Part shown: positions 1 through 11,339 of the stretch, in pieces
Layout: every line of letters starts with the position of its first letter
Numbering within the stretch: position 1 is the first letter of the stretch
From: Micromonospora cremea
GTDB taxonomy: Bacteria; Actinomycetota; Actinomycetes; Mycobacteriales; Micromonosporaceae
Length of the DNA stretch: 64,000 nt
Direction: 5' to 3'
Assembly: GCF_900143515.1 (NCBI RefSeq)
Contig: NZ_FSQT01000001.1
Span: 1,488,001-1,552,000 of the forward strand
The notes under the pieces: generated by a model
Database searches by the model: none
Told to the model about the DNA's origin: nothing
What the model saw: only the letters and a program-made list of their open reading frames with translations
Position numbers and translations under genes: made by a program

Positions 1-674
1 CGGACCAGCCCCGACTCGTACGCCAGCACCACCGCCTGCACCCGGTCGCGCAGCCGCAGCTTGGTCAGCACGTGCCCGACGTGGGTCTTGATGGTGGTCT
101 CGCTGACCGACAGCGCCACCGCGATCTCGGCGTTCGACAGCCCCCGGGCCACCTGCACCAGGACCTCGCGCTCCCGGTCGGTGAGCGTGCTGAGCACGGC
201 CGACGGTGTCGCCGCCGGGTCGGGCAGCAGGTCGGCGAAGCGATCCAGCAGCCGCCGCAGGATCCGTGGCGCCACCACCGCGTCCCCGCCGGCCACCGTG
301 CGGATCGCCGCGATGAGCTCCTCGGCCGGCACGTCCTTGGCCAGGAACCCGCTGGCGCCGGCGCGCAACGCGCCGACGACGTACTCGTCGAGGTCGAACG
401 TGGTCAGCACCAGCACCCGCACCGGCAGCCGGGCGTCGACGATCGCCCGGGTCGCCGTGACCCCGTCCATCCGGGGCATCCGGATGTCCATCAGCACGAC
501 GTCGGGCAGCAGCCGGCGGGACAGCTCCACCGCCTCCAGGCCGTCGCCGGCCTCCGCCACCACGTCGAGGTCACCCTCGGCGCCCAGCACCATCCGGAAT
601 CCGGTGCGCAGCAGCGGTTGGTCGTCGGCGAGCAGGATCCGCACCGGTCGCGCCGAGGCCACCCGATCGGTCAT
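1..674 (-). CDS. NarL/FixJ-family response regulator (C-terminus cut by window edge)
   Basis: Two-component response regulator that binds DNA when phosphorylated. Read from the ATG at 674, it opens with a receiver domain (RILLADDQPLLRTGF, phospho-acceptor Asp in PDVVLMDIRMP, Lys in LAKDVPAEE). After a linker comes a LuxR-type helix-turn-helix (LTDREREVLVQVARGLSNAEIA, then SETTIKTHVGHVLTKL). The reading frame is open to base 1, so only the last few residues are missing. A GGGAG-type ribosome site lies about 7 nt before the ATG. The cognate kinase is not in the window; in this family it is usually the gene just upstream, but upstream here (675-952) is empty, so the kinase may lie beyond the left edge. 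The target genes are unknown. Confidence 0.93.
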   Translation of the reverse strand, partial: MTDRVASARPVRILLADDQPLLRTGFRMVLGAEGDLDVVAEAGDGLEAVELSRRLLPDVVLMDIRMPRMDGVTATRAIVDARLPVRVLVLTTFDLDEYVVGALRAGASGFLAKDVPAEELIAAIRTVAGGDAVVAPRILRRLLDRFADLLPDPAATPSAVLSTLTDREREVLVQVARGLSNAEIAVALSVSETTIKTHVGHVLTKLRLRDRVQAVVLAYESGLV

Positions 675-820
675 CTCGTCTCCCTGTCCCGCGCCGACGC
701 CGTGCTGCCCGCACCGGTCATCCTCGCGCACGCCGGCCGGTGCGTCGCGGACCACCGTAGAGGTCGGCCAGCCGCCGCGTCCCGACCGGCGTGGCACCGG
801 TCCGGTCGGTTTCCGGCCCC

Positions 821-885
821 GGCGCGGGGCGGCCACCGGCGGGACCCGGCGCGGGGAGGTCACCGGCGGGGCCCGGCGCGAGCGG
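821..885. repeat. 27-bp imperfect tandem repeat, about 2.4 copies
   Basis: Two 27-bp units (821-847 and 848-874) agree at 24 of 27 positions and a third partial copy starts GGCGCG at 875. It lies in the 278-bp gene-free gap between the response regulator and the RecB-like nuclease. No reading frame with coding character crosses it, and no function is evident. Confidence 0.65.
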
Positions 886-952
886 TCAGGAGGCGCCGTG
901 ATCGGCGAGAGTCGCGGTGCCGGGCGTGCGCCGCAACGGGGGCGTCCGGAGG

Positions 953-1867
953 TCAGTCGTCGGCGCCCGGCGCCGCCGGAGCGGACCGGGCGTCGCGCAG
1001 GGGATCGGCGCCGGCCACCCCGACCGGGAACGGCGGCGGGGTGCCGCCGAAACTGGGGCACAGCGCCTGGTGGCTGCACCAGTCGCAGAGACGGCTCGGC
1101 CGGGGCCGGAAATCCTGCCGGTCGGTGGCCTGCTCGATCGCCCGCCACAGCGCCACCACGGTGCGCTCGAAGCGGACCAGCTCCTCGGCGTCCGGCGCGT
1201 AGTCCAACACCTCGGCGTCGCGCAGGTAGAGCAGCCGCAGCACCTTGGGCACCACCCCCCGGGTGCGCCACAGCACCAGAGCGTAGAACTTCAGCTGGAA
1301 CAGCGCCCGCGCCTCGAACGCCTCCCGTGGGGCGCCGCCGGTCTTGTAGTCGACGACCCGCAGCGCGCCGTCCGGGGCCACGTCGAGCCGGTCGAGGTAA
1401 CCCCGGATCAGCAGCTCCTCGTCGACCACCGCCGAGATCAGGCTCTCCCGCTCGGCCGGCTCCAGCCGGGTGGGGTCCTCCACCGCGAAGTAGCCCTCCA
1501 GCAGCCCTGCGGCCGAGCGCAGGAACTCCACCGGGCCGGCCGGCTCCGCGCCGTCGAAGATCCCGGCCAGCTCCGGCTGCTCGGTGACCATGCGGTCCCA
1601 CTGCGGGGCCACCAGGTCACCGGCGGCGGCCGGTGTGCGGCCCTGGGCGGGCAGGTCGAACAGGCGCTCCAGCACCGCGTGCACCAGGGTGCCCCGGGCT
1701 TGCTCGATGGTGGTCCGCTCGGGTAGCCGGTCGATGCTGCGGAACCGGTAGAGCAGCGGGCAGGTCTTGAAATCCGCCGCCCGCGACGGAGACAGCGAGG
1801 CCCGCACCGTCGGCGGCGCCTGCGCCGGGGAGGGGGACTGGGGGGTGGTGACCGGTTCCGCCGTCAT
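953..1867 (-). CDS. RecB-family PD-(D/E)XK nuclease with Fe-S cysteines
   Basis: Predicted DNA exonuclease of the RecB/Cas4/AddB nuclease superfamily, about 304 aa. An N-terminal His (TLVHAVLERLF, about residue 63), an Asp in GYLDRLDV, and the VVDYKTG motif (Asp about 173, Lys about 175) make up the metal-dependent catalytic core; a QLKFYALVLW helix follows, as in the family. Cys 36 (FKTCPLLY) together with a C-terminal C-x2-C-x5-C (LCDWCSHQALCPSF) matches the four-Cys [4Fe-4S] staple of AddB and Cas4. I chose the ATG at 1867: upstream codons would run into the divergent protease gene, and a TAACCT box lies 8 nt before this ATG. M. tuberculosis Rv2119 holds the equivalent position next to trmI. 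Confidence 0.88.
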   Translation of the reverse strand: MTAEPVTTPQSPSPAQAPPTVRASLSPSRAADFKTCPLLYRFRSIDRLPERTTIEQARGTLVHAVLERLFDLPAQGRTPAAAGDLVAPQWDRMVTEQPELAGIFDGAEPAGPVEFLRSAAGLLEGYFAVEDPTRLEPAERESLISAVVDEELLIRGYLDRLDVAPDGALRVVDYKTGGAPREAFEARALFQLKFYALVLWRTRGVVPKVLRLLYLRDAEVLDYAPDAEELVRFERTVVALWRAIEQATDRQDFRPRPSRLCDWCSHQALCPSFGGTPPPFPVGVAGADPLRDARSAPAAPGADD

Positions 1868-1875
1868 GTCGGCAA

Positions 1876-4097
<2,222 letters not shown>

Positions 4098-4244
4098 CCA
4101 TCGAGCTGGGCGGGCCGGCGTGAGCACGCGTGCGGTTGCGGGCGTCCGGGCCGGTGTGAGCGGGCGGGCGGGTGTGGGTGCGCGGGCCGACCGGGGTGGC
4201 CCGCGCCCCGGCGCCGGCGTCGCCGAGCGGGGGGAGGCGGCGGC

Positions 4245-4817
4245 ATGAGCCGACCGGGCTACGGCGGCGGCGATCTGCCCGCGGTGTTTCCGGACTGGTC
4301 GCCCTACCAGGACCTGGAGTCGGCGGCGCGCGCCTACCTGCGCGACCCGGACGTGGCCCTGGAGGCGCTCGGCGGGGTGTTGCGCGGCGCGTCGGTGCTC
4401 GGCTTCACCCTGGAACGCTTCGTCAACGAGGTCAACGGCGTGTGGCAGGAGGTCGTGGTCTGCGACGGCAGCCGGCTGATCCTCTGGCACGGCGAGGACG
4501 TGCCGCCGACGGAGGGCCCCCCGGGGTCGATGACGTCGTCGCTGCGCGTGGTGCCGGTCTCCACCGTCACCGAGGTCGGCTGCCGTCGCCGGCTCATCCG
4601 CACCGACAGCGGCGAGATCCGGGTCGACAGCATCGACGTGTACCTGCTGCTCACCTCGCTGGACGAGGCGCCGCCGAGCGAGGAGATCGTCGGCACGCCG
4701 CGGCACGACGCGCTGCGCTTCGGCAAGACCCTCGACGACGGCGGGGCCGGGCAGATCGCCCGGTTGGAAGAGTTCGCCCGGCTGGTCGCCTCGGTGGTCG
4801 GCCGCCCGATGCTCTGA
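4245..4817 (+). CDS. Conserved actinobacterial protein of unknown function, 190 aa
   Basis: No catalytic family was recognised. The 190-aa protein is soluble and acidic, with no signal peptide or membrane helix. It has a helical N-terminus (SAARAYLRDPDVALEALGGVL) and a beta-rich middle (ERFVNEVNGVWQEVVVCDG, SSLRVVPVSTVTEVG), then DSIDVYLLLTSLDEA and a C-terminal helix. Position just downstream of trmI and upstream of the ferredoxin/arc pair is kept in related genomes as far as I recall. The ATG at 4245 has a GGGGGAGG ribosome site ending about 8 nt upstream. The 147-bp gap before it could hold a 41-codon GTG frame (4122-4247) ending ATGA on this start, but its composition looks like low-complexity Gly/Arg/Ala and I do not call it. 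Confidence 0.8.
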   Translation: MSRPGYGGGDLPAVFPDWSPYQDLESAARAYLRDPDVALEALGGVLRGASVLGFTLERFVNEVNGVWQEVVVCDGSRLILWHGEDVPPTEGPPGSMTSSLRVVPVSTVTEVGCRRRLIRTDSGEIRVDSIDVYLLLTSLDEAPPSEEIVGTPRHDALRFGKTLDDGGAGQIARLEEFARLVASVVGRPML

Positions 4818-4870
4818 GCCGCACCCCTGGGGCCGGGGCCGCGCTGGTTGGCGGCACCCGGCGGGGTGGC

Positions 4871-5176
4871 TCAGTCCTCGGCGTCCGGGCCGGCGACCTC
4901 GACACCGTCGCCGCGCACGACGTGGATGCAGTCGCCCGGGCACTCCTTCGCGGAGTCGATCACCTCGAGCCGCAGGTGCTCGGGCACGTCGACCCGGCTG
5001 CCCGGCGCCATCCGCAGCTCACCGTCGGCGCCCTTGACGTACGCCAGGCCGTCGATGTCGAACTCGAACACCTCCGGCGCGTACTGCACGCACAGCCCAT
5101 CGCCCGTGCAGAGATCCTGGTCCACCCAGACCTGCAACTGGTCGGTCGCGACCTCGGCCACCGGTGCACCCCCCAT
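4871..5176 (-). CDS. Small ferredoxin with CxxDxxC cluster motif
   Basis: Electron carrier of 101 aa. The cluster motif is CTGDGLC: two Cys five residues apart with Asp where the middle Cys of a classical [4Fe-4S] motif stands. Downstream is CPGDCIHV. This pattern is known in ferredoxins that hold a [3Fe-4S] cluster, or a [4Fe-4S] cluster with an Asp ligand, and that often serve cytochromes P450. It is encoded divergently from arc, and the 163-bp gap holds both promoters. A GGGAGA ribosome site lies just before the ATG at 5176. No P450 or reductase partner is in the window. Confidence 0.9.
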   Translation of the reverse strand: MGGAPVAEVATDQLQVWVDQDLCTGDGLCVQYAPEVFEFDIDGLAYVKGADGELRMAPGSRVDVPEHLRLEVIDSAKECPGDCIHVVRGDGVEVAGPDAED

Positions 5177-5339
5177 GTTCTCCCGTCGTACGGTCCGACG
5201 GTACCTGAACGCCGGTACCGGCCCGCCAGGCCACCCTTGGCGATCAAGGTTCGGTGACGAGGGTGTTGCGTGGGACCGAATCGGCCTCATAGCGGCTAGT
5301 GTTAGGGCAGAACGTTCAAGCCCCCCGGGGAGGTGGGAC

Positions 5340-7121
5340 GTGGCACGCAGCGACGACGCGGACTCGCGCGCCGCACGGTGGGAGAAGGAAGCCCACGATC
5401 TCTCCACGCAGGTCGCGTTTCTTCAAGAGGAACTCGCCCTGGTGCGGCGCAAGTTGACCGAAAGCCCCCGACACGTCCGGCAGCTCGAAGAGCGGCTGGC
5501 GGCCACCCAGGCACAGTTGGCGCGGCTGACCGAGAACAACGACCGGCTGGTGAGCACCCTCAAGGAGGCTCGCACGCAGATCGTGACGCTCAAGGAGGAG
5601 ATCGACCGCCTCGCACAACCGCCGAGTGGCTACGGCGTCTTCCTGGCCAGCCACGACGACGGCACGGTGGACGTCTTCACCGGCGGTCGCAAGCTGCGGG
5701 TCGCCGTCTCGCCCTCGCTTGACGTGGCCGAGCTGCGCCGTGGCCAGGAGGTCCTGCTCAACGACGCGCTCAACATCGTCGACGCGTTCGGTTACGAGCG
5801 GGTCGGCGAGGTGGTGATGCTCAAGGAGATCCTGGAGGGGCCGGGTGGCGGGCCGGGTGACCGGGCGCTGGTGGTCTCCCACTCCGACGAGGAGCGCATC
5901 GTGCACCTCGCCGAGACGCTGATCGGCTCGGCGATCCGGGCCGGCGACTCGCTCATGATCGAGCCCCGCTCGGCATACGCGTACGAGCGGATCCCGAAGA
6001 GCGAGGTCGAGGAACTGGTCCTGGAGGAGGTGCCCGACGTCGACTACACCGACATCGGTGGCCTCCAGGCGCAGATCGAGCAGATCCGCGACGCGGTGGA
6101 GCTGCCCTTCCTGCACGCGGACCTGTTCCGTGAGCACCAGCTCCGCCCACCCAAGGGCATCCTGCTCTACGGCCCGCCCGGCTGCGGCAAGACGCTGATC
6201 GCCAAGGCGGTGGCCAACTCGTTGGCCAAGAAGATCGCCGAGCGGCAGGGCAAGGAGAAGCACACCAGCTTCTTCCTCAACATCAAGGGCCCTGAGCTGC
6301 TCAACAAGTACGTCGGCGAGACCGAGCGGCACATCCGGCTGATCTTCCAGCGGGCACGGGAGAAGGCCGGCGAGGGCACCCCGGTGATCGTGTTCTTCGA
6401 CGAGATGGACTCGATCTTCCGGACCCGTGGCTCCGGTGTCTCCTCCGATGTGGAGAACACGATCGTCCCGCAGCTGCTCAGTGAGATCGACGGCGTGGAG
6501 GGGCTGGAGAACGTCATCGTCATCGGCGCCTCCAACCGGGAAGACATGATCGACCCAGCGATCCTGCGCCCCGGTCGGCTCGACGTGAAAATCAAGATCG
6601 AGCGGCCGGACGCCGAAGCGGCGAAGGACATCTTCTCCAAGTACATCCTCTCCGGGCTGCCCCTGCACCCGGACGACCTGGCCGAGCACGGCGCAGACCC
6701 CCAGGCCACCGTCGCGGCGATGATCGACGCCGTGGTGCTGCGGATGTACTCGGAGACCGAGGAGAACCGCTTCCTCGAGGTCACCTACGCCAACGGTGAC
6801 AAGGAAGTCCTCTACTTCAAGGACTTCAACTCGGGCGCGATGATCCAGAACATCGTCGACCGCAGCAAGAAGATGGCCATCAAGGAGTTCCTCACCTCCG
6901 GGCGCAAGGGCCTGCGCCTGCAGCACCTGCTCGACGCCTGCGTCGACGAGTTCCGGGAGAACGAGGACCTGCCCAACACCACCAACCCCGACGACTGGGC
7001 CCGCATCTCTGGCAAGAAGGGCGAGCGGATCGTCTACATCCGCACGCTCGTCTCCGGTGGCAAGGGCGCCGAGGCCGGGCGGTCCATCGAGACTGCCAGC
7101 AACACCGGCCAGTACCTGTAG
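5340..7121 (+). CDS. arc: Proteasome-associated AAA+ ATPase Arc/Mpa
   Basis: Hexameric unfoldase that recognises pupylated proteins and threads them into the 20S proteasome; called Mpa in mycobacteria and Arc elsewhere. The 593-aa product has an N-terminal coiled coil (about 12-92) that binds Pup, two OB-type domains (about 97-165 and 175-230), then one AAA+ module: Walker A GPPGCGKT (278-285), Walker [10 protein letters not shown] (about 349-357), and arginine-finger region [11 protein letters not shown]. The protein ends GQYL, the C-terminal tyrosine motif that docks into and opens the core. The GTG at 5340 is chosen because it begins VARSDD and has AGGTGG about 4 nt upstream. A strong terminator follows at 7131. 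Confidence 0.97.
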   Translation: MARSDDADSRAARWEKEAHDLSTQVAFLQEELALVRRKLTESPRHVRQLEERLAATQAQLARLTENNDRLVSTLKEARTQIVTLKEEIDRLAQPPSGYGVFLASHDDGTVDVFTGGRKLRVAVSPSLDVAELRRGQEVLLNDALNIVDAFGYERVGEVVMLKEILEGPGGGPGDRALVVSHSDEERIVHLAETLIGSAIRAGDSLMIEPRSAYAYERIPKSEVEELVLEEVPDVDYTDIGGLQAQIEQIRDAVELPFLHADLFREHQLRPPKGILLYGPPGCGKTLIAKAVANSLAKKIAERQGKEKHTSFFLNIKGPELLNKYVGETERHIRLIFQRAREKAGEGTPVIVFFDEMDSIFRTRGSGVSSDVENTIVPQLLSEIDGVEGLENVIVIGASNREDMIDPAILRPGRLDVKIKIERPDAEAAKDIFSKYILSGLPLHPDDLAEHGADPQATVAAMIDAVVLRMYSETEENRFLEVTYANGDKEVLYFKDFNSGAMIQNIVDRSKKMAIKEFLTSGRKGLRLQHLLDACVDEFRENEDLPNTTNPDDWARISGKKGERIVYIRTLVSGGKGAEAGRSIETASNTGQYL

Positions 7122-7130
7122 GGACAGCGC

Positions 7131-7170
7131 TCAACCGGGGCGACGCGTTTCGACGCGTCGCCCCGGTTGA
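7131..7170. terminator. Perfect 18-bp stem with TTCG loop after arc
   Basis: Arms TCAACCGGGGCGACGCGT (7131-7148) and its exact complement (7153-7170) enclose the tetraloop TTCG. It starts 10 nt after the arc stop. There is no T-run, as is usual in high-GC actinobacteria. It separates arc from the glycan island and can also stop transcripts arriving from the minus-strand GtrA gene. Confidence 0.9.
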
Positions 7171-7223
7171 CGTGGTTGATGTTCTCGCCGGTGCCCGGCG
7201 GATGGTGTCCGCTAGCGTGAGCC

Positions 7224-7685
7224 TCAGGCGGGGCCGTCAGTGAAGATCCACTTACGGGACACGAAGAGGTTCAGCACCGCCAGGCCCCCGGTGGTGAGCA
7301 CCTTGGCGATCAGGTAGGGAAGGCCAGCCCAGGTCAGCCCCTGCACGAGGGCGACGGTCAGGGCCAGGTTGACGATCACCAGAAGCAGATACCGCCAGGC
7401 CTGACCGCCGACGTCGCCGGTCGAGCCGAACGACCAGGCGCGGTTGAGCCCGAAGTTCACCACGAACGCCACGGCGAAGGCGAGCACCGTGGCGAACGGT
7501 AGCCACACTCCCAGCACACCGTGGAACAGGTAGAGGGCGCTGGTGTCGGTGATCGCGCTGAGTCCACCGACGATCAGGAACCGAACCTCGCTGCGTCGCG
7601 TCAGGCCGGCGATCGTCGCCGTAGCCGCCGCCTTCAACGCTGATCCTTGGACGCGGACCCGCCATGTGTCGTCACGGTGGAGCAC
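7224..7685 (-). CDS. GtrA-family membrane protein
   Basis: Small integral membrane protein of 153 aa with four predicted helices (about 30-48, 53-75, 90-110, 118-138). GtrA-type features are [36 protein letters not shown] and the C-terminal [11 protein letters not shown]. GtrA proteins are thought to flip or help present polyprenyl-phosphate sugars made by a partner GT2 enzyme; the GT2 at 10348 is the obvious candidate. I chose the GTG at 7685 because GGGGAGA lies about 7 nt upstream. A TTG at 7637 is the alternative and would drop 16 residues. The gene is divergent from the acetyltransferase at 7737. Confidence 0.87.
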   Translation of the reverse strand: MLHRDDTWRVRVQGSALKAAATATIAGLTRRSEVRFLIVGGLSAITDTSALYLFHGVLGVWLPFATVLAFAVAFVVNFGLNRAWSFGSTGDVGGQAWRYLLLVIVNLALTVALVQGLTWAGLPYLIAKVLTTGGLAVLNLFVSRKWIFTDGPA

Positions 7686-7736
7686 GCTATCGTCTCCCCG
7701 TCCCGCGATCGCCCCGAGACCCCCCGAAGGTGTGCA

Positions 7737-8279
7737 GTGACCGACATGCCGAGCGTCTCCGTCCACCCGACAGCCGAGGTGGAGGCCGGAGCCAAGGTTG
7801 GCGCCGGGACCCGGATCTGGCATTTGACCCATGTCCGGTCGACTGCTCGCATCGGCGCCGACTGCACGATCGGCCGCAACGTGTACGTCGATGCTGGGGT
7901 CGAGATCGGCGACCGAGTCAAGATTCAGAACAACGTCTCGGTCTACGTTGGCGTGACGCTCGAGGACGAGGTGTTCGTCGGCCCTAGCGCCGTCTTCACC
8001 AACGACCTCAACCCCCGGGCGCAGAACCCGGACTGGCAGGTGACCCCGACCCGAGTCCGCACCGGCGCCTCCATCGGGGCCAACGCCACGATCGTCTGCG
8101 GCACTGAGATCGGGGAGTACGCCCTGGTCGCCGCAGGTGCGGTCGTCACTCGGGACGTGCAGCCGTACCAACTCGTCGCTGGCAATCCGGCGCGGCACCT
8201 TGGCTGGGTCAACCGCAACGGCGAGGTAGTCGCCCGCGGCACCGAGCAGTTCCCCACCGATGTGCTCGAAGCGCGCTGA
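7737..8279 (+). CDS. Left-handed beta-helix N-acyltransferase (WbpD-like)
   Basis: Hexapeptide-repeat acetyltransferase of 180 aa. Repeats such as [40 protein letters not shown] and [17 protein letters not shown] build the beta-helix; [13 protein letters not shown] is an inserted loop, and [11 protein letters not shown] closes the fold. The pattern fits enzymes that acetylate a 3-amino nucleotide sugar, such as WbpD, which acts on UDP-2-acetamido-3-amino-2,3-dideoxy-glucuronate. The aminotransferase and dehydrogenase that would make such a substrate follow directly. The GTG at 7737 has GAAGG 6 nt upstream. A dTDP-3-amino-hexose substrate is also possible. Confidence 0.85.
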   Translation: MTDMPSVSVHPTAEVEAGAKVGAGTRIWHLTHVRSTARIGADCTIGRNVYVDAGVEIGDRVKIQNNVSVYVGVTLEDEVFVGPSAVFTNDLNPRAQNPDWQVTPTRVRTGASIGANATIVCGTEIGEYALVAAGAVVTRDVQPYQLVAGNPARHLGWVNRNGEVVARGTEQFPTDVLEAR

Positions 8280-8301
8280 ATCTCACAGGAGACAACCCTT
8301 C

Positions 8302-9405
8302 ATGTCGTCTATTCCCATCACCTCGGTGGTCATCGGCCCCGAGGAGGAGGCCGCGGTCCTGTCGGTGCTGCGTTCCGGCAGGCTGGCACAGGGCCCGATG
8401 GTCGCCGAGTTGGAACGATCCTTCGCGGAGCTGTGCGGCGTCCCCCACGCCGTAGCCGTCAGCAACGGCACGGTCGCGCTGGTGGCCGCTCTCGAGGCGC
8501 TCGGCCTGCAGCCCGGCGACGAGGTGATCACCACGCCCTTCAGCTTCGCCGCGACCCTCAACGCGATCCTCGAGTCGGGGGCGACGGTCCGCTTCGCCGA
8601 CATCCGCGATGACTTCACCATCGATCCGGCCAGTGTCCAGGCGCTGATCAACGACCGGACGAAGGCGCTCCTCCCGGTGCACCTCTACGGCCTGCCCGCC
8701 GACATGACGGCGCTCACCGAGATCGCCGACGCCGCGGGGCTGGCGATCGTCGAGGACGCCGCCCAGGCGCACGGCGCGCGCGTCGGAGATCGCGCGGTGG
8801 GCTCGTTCGGCGTCGGCTGCTTCTCGATGTACGCCACGAAGAACCTGCAGTGCGGCGAAGGGGGTCTCATCACCACCTCCGACGACGCCATCGCGGATCG
8901 GCTCCGGCTGCTGCGTAACCAGGGTATGCGGGTGCGTTACCAGTACGAGGCGCCGGGGCACAACTGGCGGCTGACCGACCTGCAGGCGGCGATCGCCGTG
9001 CCGCAGGTCGGCCGGTTGGCCGAGACGACGGCCCGTCGGGCCGCGAACGCCGCGCGGCTGACCGCCGGCCTTGCCGGGCTGCCCGGGCTGACCACGCCTT
9101 CGGTGCCGTCCGGACGCAGCCACGTCTGGCACCAGTACACCGTTCGTATCGGCGCCGACGCGCCGCTGAGCCGTGACGACCTCGGCAAGTGGCTGGATGA
9201 GCGGCAGATCGGCTACGGGCTCTACTACCCCCGCCTGATGCACCACTACGACTGCTACGCGGGTCACCCTCAGATCGGCACGGATGAGACCCCCCGGGCC
9301 CTGCGCGCCGCCACCGAGGCGCTCTCCCTTCCCGTCCACCAGCACCTCGTCGACGACGACATCGACCAGGTGATCGAGGCAGTGCGAGGTGCCTTCAATG
9401 ACTAA
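8302..9405 (+). CDS. DegT/DnrJ/EryC1/StrS-family PLP sugar aminotransferase (WbpE-like)
   Basis: Fold-type I aminotransferase of 367 aa that adds an amino group to a keto nucleotide sugar. The PLP lysine is in SMYATKNLQCGEGG; VSNGTVALVAALEALG binds the cofactor phosphate, and VEDAAQAHGAR holds the Asp that pairs with the pyridine nitrogen. ATG at 8302 is preceded by AGGAGA. The stop overlaps the next gene by 8 nt. Together with its neighbours it resembles the WbpB-WbpE-WbpD route, in which the Gfo/Idh enzyme oxidises C3, this enzyme transaminates it, and the beta-helix enzyme acetylates it. The exact sugar is inferred. Confidence 0.9.
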   Translation: MSSIPITSVVIGPEEEAAVLSVLRSGRLAQGPMVAELERSFAELCGVPHAVAVSNGTVALVAALEALGLQPGDEVITTPFSFAATLNAILESGATVRFADIRDDFTIDPASVQALINDRTKALLPVHLYGLPADMTALTEIADAAGLAIVEDAAQAHGARVGDRAVGSFGVGCFSMYATKNLQCGEGGLITTSDDAIADRLRLLRNQGMRVRYQYEAPGHNWRLTDLQAAIAVPQVGRLAETTARRAANAARLTAGLAGLPGLTTPSVPSGRSHVWHQYTVRIGADAPLSRDDLGKWLDERQIGYGLYYPRLMHHYDCYAGHPQIGTDETPRALRAATEALSLPVHQHLVDDDIDQVIEAVRGAFND

Positions 9406-10345
9406 GTTGGCGATCATCGGCGCCGGCATCATGGGCGCGAACCACGGGCGCGTCGCCCGGGCGACGCCGGACGTCACCGTCACCATGGTCTGTGACCCGG
9501 ACCCGCAGCGGGCGGCCACCCTGGCGAAGGCCATCGGCGCGCAGTACACCACCGACCTGGACGAGGCGTTGGCGGGCGCGGACGCGGCCGTCCTGGCGAC
9601 GCCGAGCGAGACGCACGGCGAACTGGGCGAACGGATCCTGCGCAGCGGCCGTGACCTGCTCGTCGAGAAGCCGATCGCGACCTCCGTCGCCGACGCGCGG
9701 CGCCTGATCGAGGTGGCGGAGAAGCACGACCGCATCCTGATGGTCGGCCACGTGGAGCGGTTCAACCCCGCCGTGACGGAGCTTCTCCAGCTGGTGGACG
9801 ACCCGCTGTCGCTGGAGATCACGCGGGTCGGCCCGTTCTCGAACCGCGCGCTCGCCGACGTCCTGCTGGATCTGATGATCCACGACGTCGACCTGGCCCG
9901 GACGGTGGCCGGATCGGAGATCGTCGCGCACCGCTCGGCGACCCGGGTCGTCCGCTCCTCGGAGCAGGACCTGGCCTTCGCCCTGCTGATGTTCGAGAAC
10001 GGCATGATCGCGAACATCACGGCGAGCCGGATCAGCCAGAACAAGATCCGCCGCGTCACCCTCACCCAGCGCAACGACTGCGTCATCGCCGACCTGCTGC
10101 GCCAGCAGGTCGAGGTGCACCGGATCGAGCACTCCGAGTTCCTCTCCGAGGGCGGCGTGCGCTACCGGCAGAGCGGTCGGGTCGAGATCCCCTTCCTGTC
10201 CCAGCACGGCGAGCCGCTGATGCACGAGCTCCGGCACTTCGCCGACTGCGTCGTCAATCGTCGCCGCCCCGCGGTGACCGGCGAGGATGGCCTCGCCGCG
10301 CTCGAGATCTGCCTCGCCATCCGCGACACGGCACTGGTCGGCTGA
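9398..10345 (+). CDS. Gfo/Idh/MocA-family nucleotide-sugar 3-dehydrogenase (WbpB-like)
   Basis: NAD-dependent oxidoreductase of 315 aa. The N-terminal Rossmann fold begins KLAIIGAGIMGANHGRVA; EKPIATSVADARRL is the signature EKP motif, and GHVERFNPAV and LLDLMIHDVDLA are catalytic-domain motifs shared with UDP-GlcNAc(A) 3-dehydrogenases. It probably makes the 3-keto sugar that the upstream aminotransferase uses. ATG at 9398 lies inside the end of the upstream gene. No UDP-GlcNAc 6-dehydrogenase (WbpA) is in the window, so if the product is a uronic acid that step is encoded elsewhere. Confidence 0.88.
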   Translation: MTKLAIIGAGIMGANHGRVARATPDVTVTMVCDPDPQRAATLAKAIGAQYTTDLDEALAGADAAVLATPSETHGELGERILRSGRDLLVEKPIATSVADARRLIEVAEKHDRILMVGHVERFNPAVTELLQLVDDPLSLEITRVGPFSNRALADVLLDLMIHDVDLARTVAGSEIVAHRSATRVVRSSEQDLAFALLMFENGMIANITASRISQNKIRRVTLTQRNDCVIADLLRQQVEVHRIEHSEFLSEGGVRYRQSGRVEIPFLSQHGEPLMHELRHFADCVVNRRRPAVTGEDGLAALEICLAIRDTALVG

Positions 10346-10347
10346 GC

Positions 10348-11280
10348 GTGTACAAGGGGAAAAAGATCGCGGCGGTGGTGCCCGCGTACAACGAGAGCAA
10401 ACTGATCGGCAAGACGATCATCACGATGCCCGATTTCGTGGACTTCATCGTGGTGATCAACGACCGTTCCACCGACGACACCTCGGCCCGCGCCCGAGCC
10501 GTCGGGGATCCCCGCGTTGTGGTCATCGACCACGAGAAGAACACCGGGGTCGGCGGGTCGATCATGGACGGGCACGAGCGGGCCCTGGCCCTGGGCGCCG
10601 ACATCAACGTCGTGATGGCCGGCGACGCCCAGATGGACCCCGCTTACCTGCCGGCGCTGCTCGACCCGATCTGCGACGACGGCTACGAGTTCACCAAGGC
10701 GAACCGCTTCTTCTCCCGCACGTCGTTCGCCAACATGCCGGTCGTACGGATGCTGGGTAGCGTCGCCCTGTCCTTCGCCACCAAGGTCGCCAGCGGCTAC
10801 TGGAACCTCTTCGACCCGCAGAACGGCTACACGGCGCTGGCCCGTCCGGCCCTGCTGCGGCTCAACGTCGCCGCGGTGGCCCGGGGCTACGAGTTCGAGA
10901 ACGATCTGCTGATCTGGCTCAACATCGCCAACGTCCGAGCCAAGGACGTTCCGGTCCCCGCCAGCTACGGCGAGGAGGTGTCGACGATGCGCATCCACCG
11001 GGTGGCCCCCCGCATCGCCAGCCTCCTGTTCCGCGGCTTCTGGCGGCGGATGCTGCTCAAGCACGTGCTGGCCTCGTTCTCCGCCGTGGCGCTGCTCTTC
11101 TTCACGGGCCTGTTCCTCGTGCTGCTCGGCTCCGCCTGGGGAATCTGGGTGCTGGCGGAGACGCTCGGCCCACCGGTCGCCACCACCGGTAGTGTCCTGC
11201 TCTGCGTCGGGCCGTTGCTGACCGGCACCCACATGCTGCTCTCCGCGCTCACCCTCGACATCCAGTCGACGCCGGACTGA
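10348..11280 (+). CDS. Family 2 glycosyltransferase with C-terminal membrane helices
   Basis: GT2 enzyme of 310 aa resembling dolichyl/polyprenyl-phosphate sugar synthases. The GT-A domain starts KIAAVVPAYNESKLIGKTI and has INDRSTDDTS and the metal-binding MAGDAQMDPAYLPALL. Two hydrophobic helices (about 245-270 and 278-303) anchor the C-terminus. The GTG start is 2 nt after the previous stop. Enzymes of this type charge polyprenyl phosphate with a sugar on the cytoplasmic side, which suits the GtrA protein at 7224 and the membrane protein that follows. The donor sugar is unknown. Confidence 0.9.
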   Translation: MYKGKKIAAVVPAYNESKLIGKTIITMPDFVDFIVVINDRSTDDTSARARAVGDPRVVVIDHEKNTGVGGSIMDGHERALALGADINVVMAGDAQMDPAYLPALLDPICDDGYEFTKANRFFSRTSFANMPVVRMLGSVALSFATKVASGYWNLFDPQNGYTALARPALLRLNVAAVARGYEFENDLLIWLNIANVRAKDVPVPASYGEEVSTMRIHRVAPRIASLLFRGFWRRMLLKHVLASFSAVALLFFTGLFLVLLGSAWGIWVLAETLGPPVATTGSVLLCVGPLLTGTHMLLSALTLDIQSTPD

Positions 11281-11339
11281 TCCGCACCGGAGGCCCCCGG
11301 GACCGTTCCACACCCTTGGAAGGCACGCAGAGAACCGCG

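Noticed and set aside
4122-4247. A 41-codon GTG frame overlapping the next gene as ATGA
   Set aside because: The junction is attractive, but the product is a Gly/Arg/Ala/Val repeat with no hydrophobic or structural pattern and no good ribosome site.
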